A stretch of DNA of 6,711 nt from Patescibacteria group bacterium. Lineage in GTDB: Bacteria; Patescibacteriota; Patescibacteriia; S139-126. Within the stretch, counting starts at the first letter, position 1. The number at the start of each line of letters is the position of its first letter. The stretch covers positions 1-6,711 of the forward strand of contig WFTD01000115.1 of the NCBI GenBank assembly GCA_015485755.1. Direction: 5' to 3'. The position numbers and the translations under genes are program-made. Below, piece by piece: positions 5,485-6,711 of the stretch. Under the pieces are notes generated by a model. That model worked only from the letters and a program-made list of their open reading frames with translations. It made no database searches and was not told where the DNA came from.

Positions 5485-6240
5485 CTATTTGCCTTCAGCT
5501 TTGTTGTCAGATTTATCAGACGGCGAAGGCTTGCTGTTTTGGGCTTGTGACCTGCCCAGATTTATAGCTTCCTTAACCAATCCAACAATCATCTCAATTG
5601 ACCGCACAGCATCATCATTGGCGGGGATAGGATAATCAACTAAAGTCGGGTCAACATTGGTATCAACCACCGCTACAATTGGCACTCCTACTTTGCGAGC
5701 TTCAGCTACGGCTGTCTTTTCCTCCTTTATATCTATTACAAACATCACCTCTGGTATTTTCTTCAAAGTTCTGATTCCGCCAACCTTTTCCAACAGTCTT
5801 TCATAGTCTCTTTCCAATTTCAATTGCTCTTTTTTGGTATAACGAGCCCATTCTCCTTTTTCCTTTTGGGCTTCAAGCCTTTCCAATTTGCGGATTAACT
5901 GGGAAATGGTTTTGAAATTGGTGAAAGTCCCACCAACCCACTTCTCTACCACATAAGGCAATTTTAATTCCTCGGCTGCAGCTTTGACAATCGGACGGGC
6001 TTGCTTTTTGGTGGCAACTAACAAAATGTCAGAGCCTGCTGCTGCCTGCTGCCTAATAAAATCAAGCGCCCTATCTAAATATTTAACAGTTTTTTCCAAG
6101 TCAATTATATGGACGCCATTTCTGGCTGTAAAAATAAAAGGTTCCATCTTGGGATGCCATTTGGATGTTTGGTGTCCAAAATGGACACCTGCCTTTAGCA
6201 TATCCAACAAAGATGGAATTTGCACTTTGTTATCTGACAT
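5485..6240 (-). CDS. rpsB: 30S ribosomal protein S2
   Basis: S2 binds the 30S subunit between head and body and is needed for S1 binding in bacteria that have S1. The 251 aa are close to the usual length of about 240. Family signatures include AGVHFGHQTSKWHPKM at 17-32, IFTARNGVHIIDLEKT at 36-51, ATKKQA at 76-81, WVGGTFTNFKT at 101-111, and VDTNVDP with IPANDDAVRS in the C-terminal third. A helical coiled-coil hairpin spans about 112-150. The last 25 residues are a polar, low-complexity tail (Ser, Lys, Asn, Asp), probably disordered. The start is set by AAAGGAG 10 nt upstream. It is the first gene of an rpsB-tsf operon with a clear promoter and a structured leader of about 140 nt, suggesting feedback control by S2. 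Confidence 0.98.
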   Translation of the reverse strand: MSDNKVQIPSLLDMLKAGVHFGHQTSKWHPKMEPFIFTARNGVHIIDLEKTVKYLDRALDFIRQQAAAGSDILLVATKKQARPIVKAAAEELKLPYVVEKWVGGTFTNFKTISQLIRKLERLEAQKEKGEWARYTKKEQLKLERDYERLLEKVGGIRTLKKIPEVMFVIDIKEEKTAVAEARKVGVPIVAVVDTNVDPTLVDYPIPANDDAVRSIEMIVGLVKEAINLGRSQAQNSKPSPSDKSDNKAEGK

Positions 6241-6382
6241 AAGTTTTATTCTCCTTTCCAGGGGGCAAAAGCCCCTTTACCTCTATTTCCCTCGCCCGAG
6301 TTTTAACCCCAAAATTTGGGGAGGAGCAACTCGTCAGGAAATATGAGTGATTAATCATAAAACCCCTTATATTAAAGAGGTC
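6241..6382 (-). ncRNA. Candidate structured 5' leader of rpsB
   Basis: About 140 nt lie between the predicted transcription start (near 6382) and the rpsB ATG. Three stems can be drawn. Stem 1 is 6381-6375 with 6368-6362 (7 bp, one G-U). Stem 2 is a perfect 6-bp outer helix (6333-6328 with 6302-6297) enclosing a CCCC/GGGG inner helix (6321-6315 with 6313-6307). Stem 3 is GGGGC with GCCCC around a TTTT loop (6275-6262), 4 nt before the SD. Two alternatives compete. ACCTCT at the 5' end (6381-6376) can pair with AGAGGT (6284-6279), closing a domain around stem 2. CTCCT at 6326-6322 can pair with AGGAG of the SD. This is consistent with autoregulation by S2; I match it to no named RNA family. 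Confidence 0.5.
6251..6257 (-). promoter_or_regulatory. Shine-Dalgarno of rpsB
   Basis: AAAGGAG lies 10 nt before the rpsB ATG. It is one of few clear SD sites in the window and shows that the host uses SD pairing for at least some genes. Confidence 0.8.
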
Positions 6383-6389
6383 AAAATCA

Positions 6390-6418
6390 ATTCTAACAAA
6401 AATATATTTTTTTGGCAA
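6390..6418 (-). promoter_or_regulatory. Promoter of the rpsB-tsf operon
   Basis: TTGCCA (6418-6413) and TAGAAT (6395-6390) on the minus strand are separated by exactly 17 nt. Each hexamer has one mismatch to the sigma-70 consensus. The spacer is A/T-rich. The predicted start is near 6382. This is the best promoter in the window and fits a highly expressed ribosomal operon. Confidence 0.8.
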
Positions 6419-6424
6419 GAGCAA

Positions 6425-6449
6425 TTTGTCCAATGACAAAAATGACAAA
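6425..6449. repeat. Inverted and tandem repeats upstream of the rpsB promoter
   Basis: TTTGTC (6425-6430) and GACAAA (6435-6440) form a perfect 6-bp inverted repeat with a CAAT spacer. The right half belongs to a perfect tandem 9-bp direct repeat, AATGACAAA, at 6432-6440 and 6441-6449. The cluster begins 7 bp upstream of the -35 box. It could be an activator or operator site, or simple-sequence drift in A-rich DNA. Confidence 0.5.
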
Positions 6450-6535
6450 AAAGTATTCTAATTTTGACAAGATCACCGCCCTGCCTATTTGAAAGCTTGC
6501 TTTTATAGCTAAACCTCATAAAAACACAAATTAAA

Positions 6536-6562
6536 ACACCTTATCTAAAATAGATAAGGTGT
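6536..6562 (-). terminator. Terminator after the membrane protein gene at the right edge
   Basis: Perfect 12-bp arms, ACACCTTATCTA and TAGATAAGGTGT, surround a 3-nt loop. On the minus strand the stem is followed by TTTAATTTG and more T-rich sequence. It lies 41 nt after the stop codon at 6604. The plus-strand side (CTTTAAAG) is less suitable, so I read it as ending the minus-strand gene. Confidence 0.75.
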
Positions 6563-6587
6563 CTTTAAAGTCAAAATTTAAACCATT

Positions 6588-6617
6588 CTTACAAACCACT
6601 AACTTACAAAGCACTAA
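6588..6617. repeat. Tandem 15-bp duplication over a stop codon
   Basis: Two adjacent 15-bp copies (CTTACAAACCACTAA at 6588-6602 and CTTACAAAGCACTAA at 6603-6617) differ at one base. The right copy carries the TAA stop of the partial membrane protein gene. The left copy supplies a second TAA in the same frame five codons on (6591-6589). Confidence 0.7.
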
Positions 6618-6711
6618 TGCTGGTAAACAATATTAGCAGCAAAATAACAATTCCAATTCCTGAAATCAATCTATTCTTCTTCTTTACTCCAATTACAATT
6701 AACAATATCCC
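6604..6711 (-). CDS. C-terminal fragment of a membrane protein (partial)
   Basis: The last 35 codons of a gene enter from the right edge and end in TAA at 6606-6604. The visible residues have two hydrophobic stretches (GILLIVIGV, and GIGIVILLLILF near the end) separated by a basic turn KKKNR. This is typical of the last two transmembrane helices of an integral membrane protein with the turn on the cytoplasmic side. The frame is open to the window edge and a perfect terminator hairpin follows, which support a real gene. The family cannot be named from this fragment. Confidence 0.65.
   Translation of the reverse strand, partial: GILLIVIGVKKKNRLISGIGIVILLLILFTSISAL

Noticed and set aside
6230..6448. 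72-codon open frame across the rpsB promoter and leader
   Set aside because: It would start upstream of the best promoter in the window, so most of it is not transcribed from that promoter. Only the shorter version from 6358 is worth keeping as an upstream-ORF hypothesis.
6464..6491. Plus-strand promoter: TTGACA at 6464 with TATTTG at 6486
   Set aside because: The -10 is poor and no plus-strand gene follows before the window edge. The TTGACA is better explained as part of the GACAAA repeat cluster.
6492..6503. AAAGC and GCTTT hairpin in the gap right of the rpsB promoter
   Set aside because: Five base pairs with a 2-nt loop is not stable and no T-tract follows. It is probably chance in A/T-rich sequence.
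1..6711. Alternative genetic code (TGA as Gly or Trp)
   Set aside because: No gene uses TGA as stop, which raised the question, but none of the conserved genes has an in-frame TGA either. Gly and Trp are encoded by normal codons, so code 11 fits.

Overview
The window is A+T-rich (about 60% by eye). It is densely packed and almost entirely coded on the minus strand. It carries short, streamlined housekeeping genes (rpsB, a short-form tsf, pyrH, a glycolytic GAPDH) next to small envelope genes: a VKOR-like membrane thiol oxidoreductase, an M23 peptidase and an M50-like membrane metalloprotease. Gene size, small intergenic gaps, overlapping genes and the frequent lack of Shine-Dalgarno (SD) sites together suggest a bacterium with a reduced genome. 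A Patescibacteria/CPR lineage of the Parcubacteria type is my best guess. This is inferred from gene style, not from a diagnostic marker. All ten genes end in TAG (six) or TAA (four), with no in-frame TGA, so the standard bacterial code fits.

Layout from left to right. 1-466 (+): a VKOR-family gene with a TATAAT box only 6 nt before its ATG. 416-2273 (-): an M23 peptidase gene followed by an overlapping M50-like protease gene, whose 3' end overlaps the VKOR gene tail to tail by 51 bp. 2317-2667 (-): a unit with a likely promoter, a structured leader, a strong intrinsic terminator, a 57-codon gene with a very strong ribosome binding site, and a second terminator. 2669-4813 (-): promoter, an unrecognised 134-aa gene, pyrH (41 bp overlap) and GAPDH. 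4846-6418 (-): the rpsB-tsf operon with a consensus-like promoter, a structured leader of about 140 nt and a terminator. 6419-6603 has no gene I can support: it holds a repeat cluster upstream of the rpsB promoter and a 12-bp perfect terminator hairpin. 6604-6711 (-): the C-terminal end of a membrane protein that enters from the right edge.

How the genes work together. RpsB and EF-Ts serve translation, UMP kinase supplies UDP for pyrimidine nucleotides, and GAPDH is the central glycolytic oxidation step. The M23/M50 pair probably acts at the cell envelope (peptidoglycan cleavage and membrane proteolysis), and VKOR reoxidises thiol-disulfide partners in the membrane.

The most interesting non-coding signals are two candidate cis-regulatory RNAs. 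One is a terminator/antiterminator-like leader between GAPDH and the 57-codon gene. The other is the rpsB leader, with competing helices and a segment complementary to the SD. I saw no tRNA, rRNA, CRISPR array, insertion sequence or defence system.
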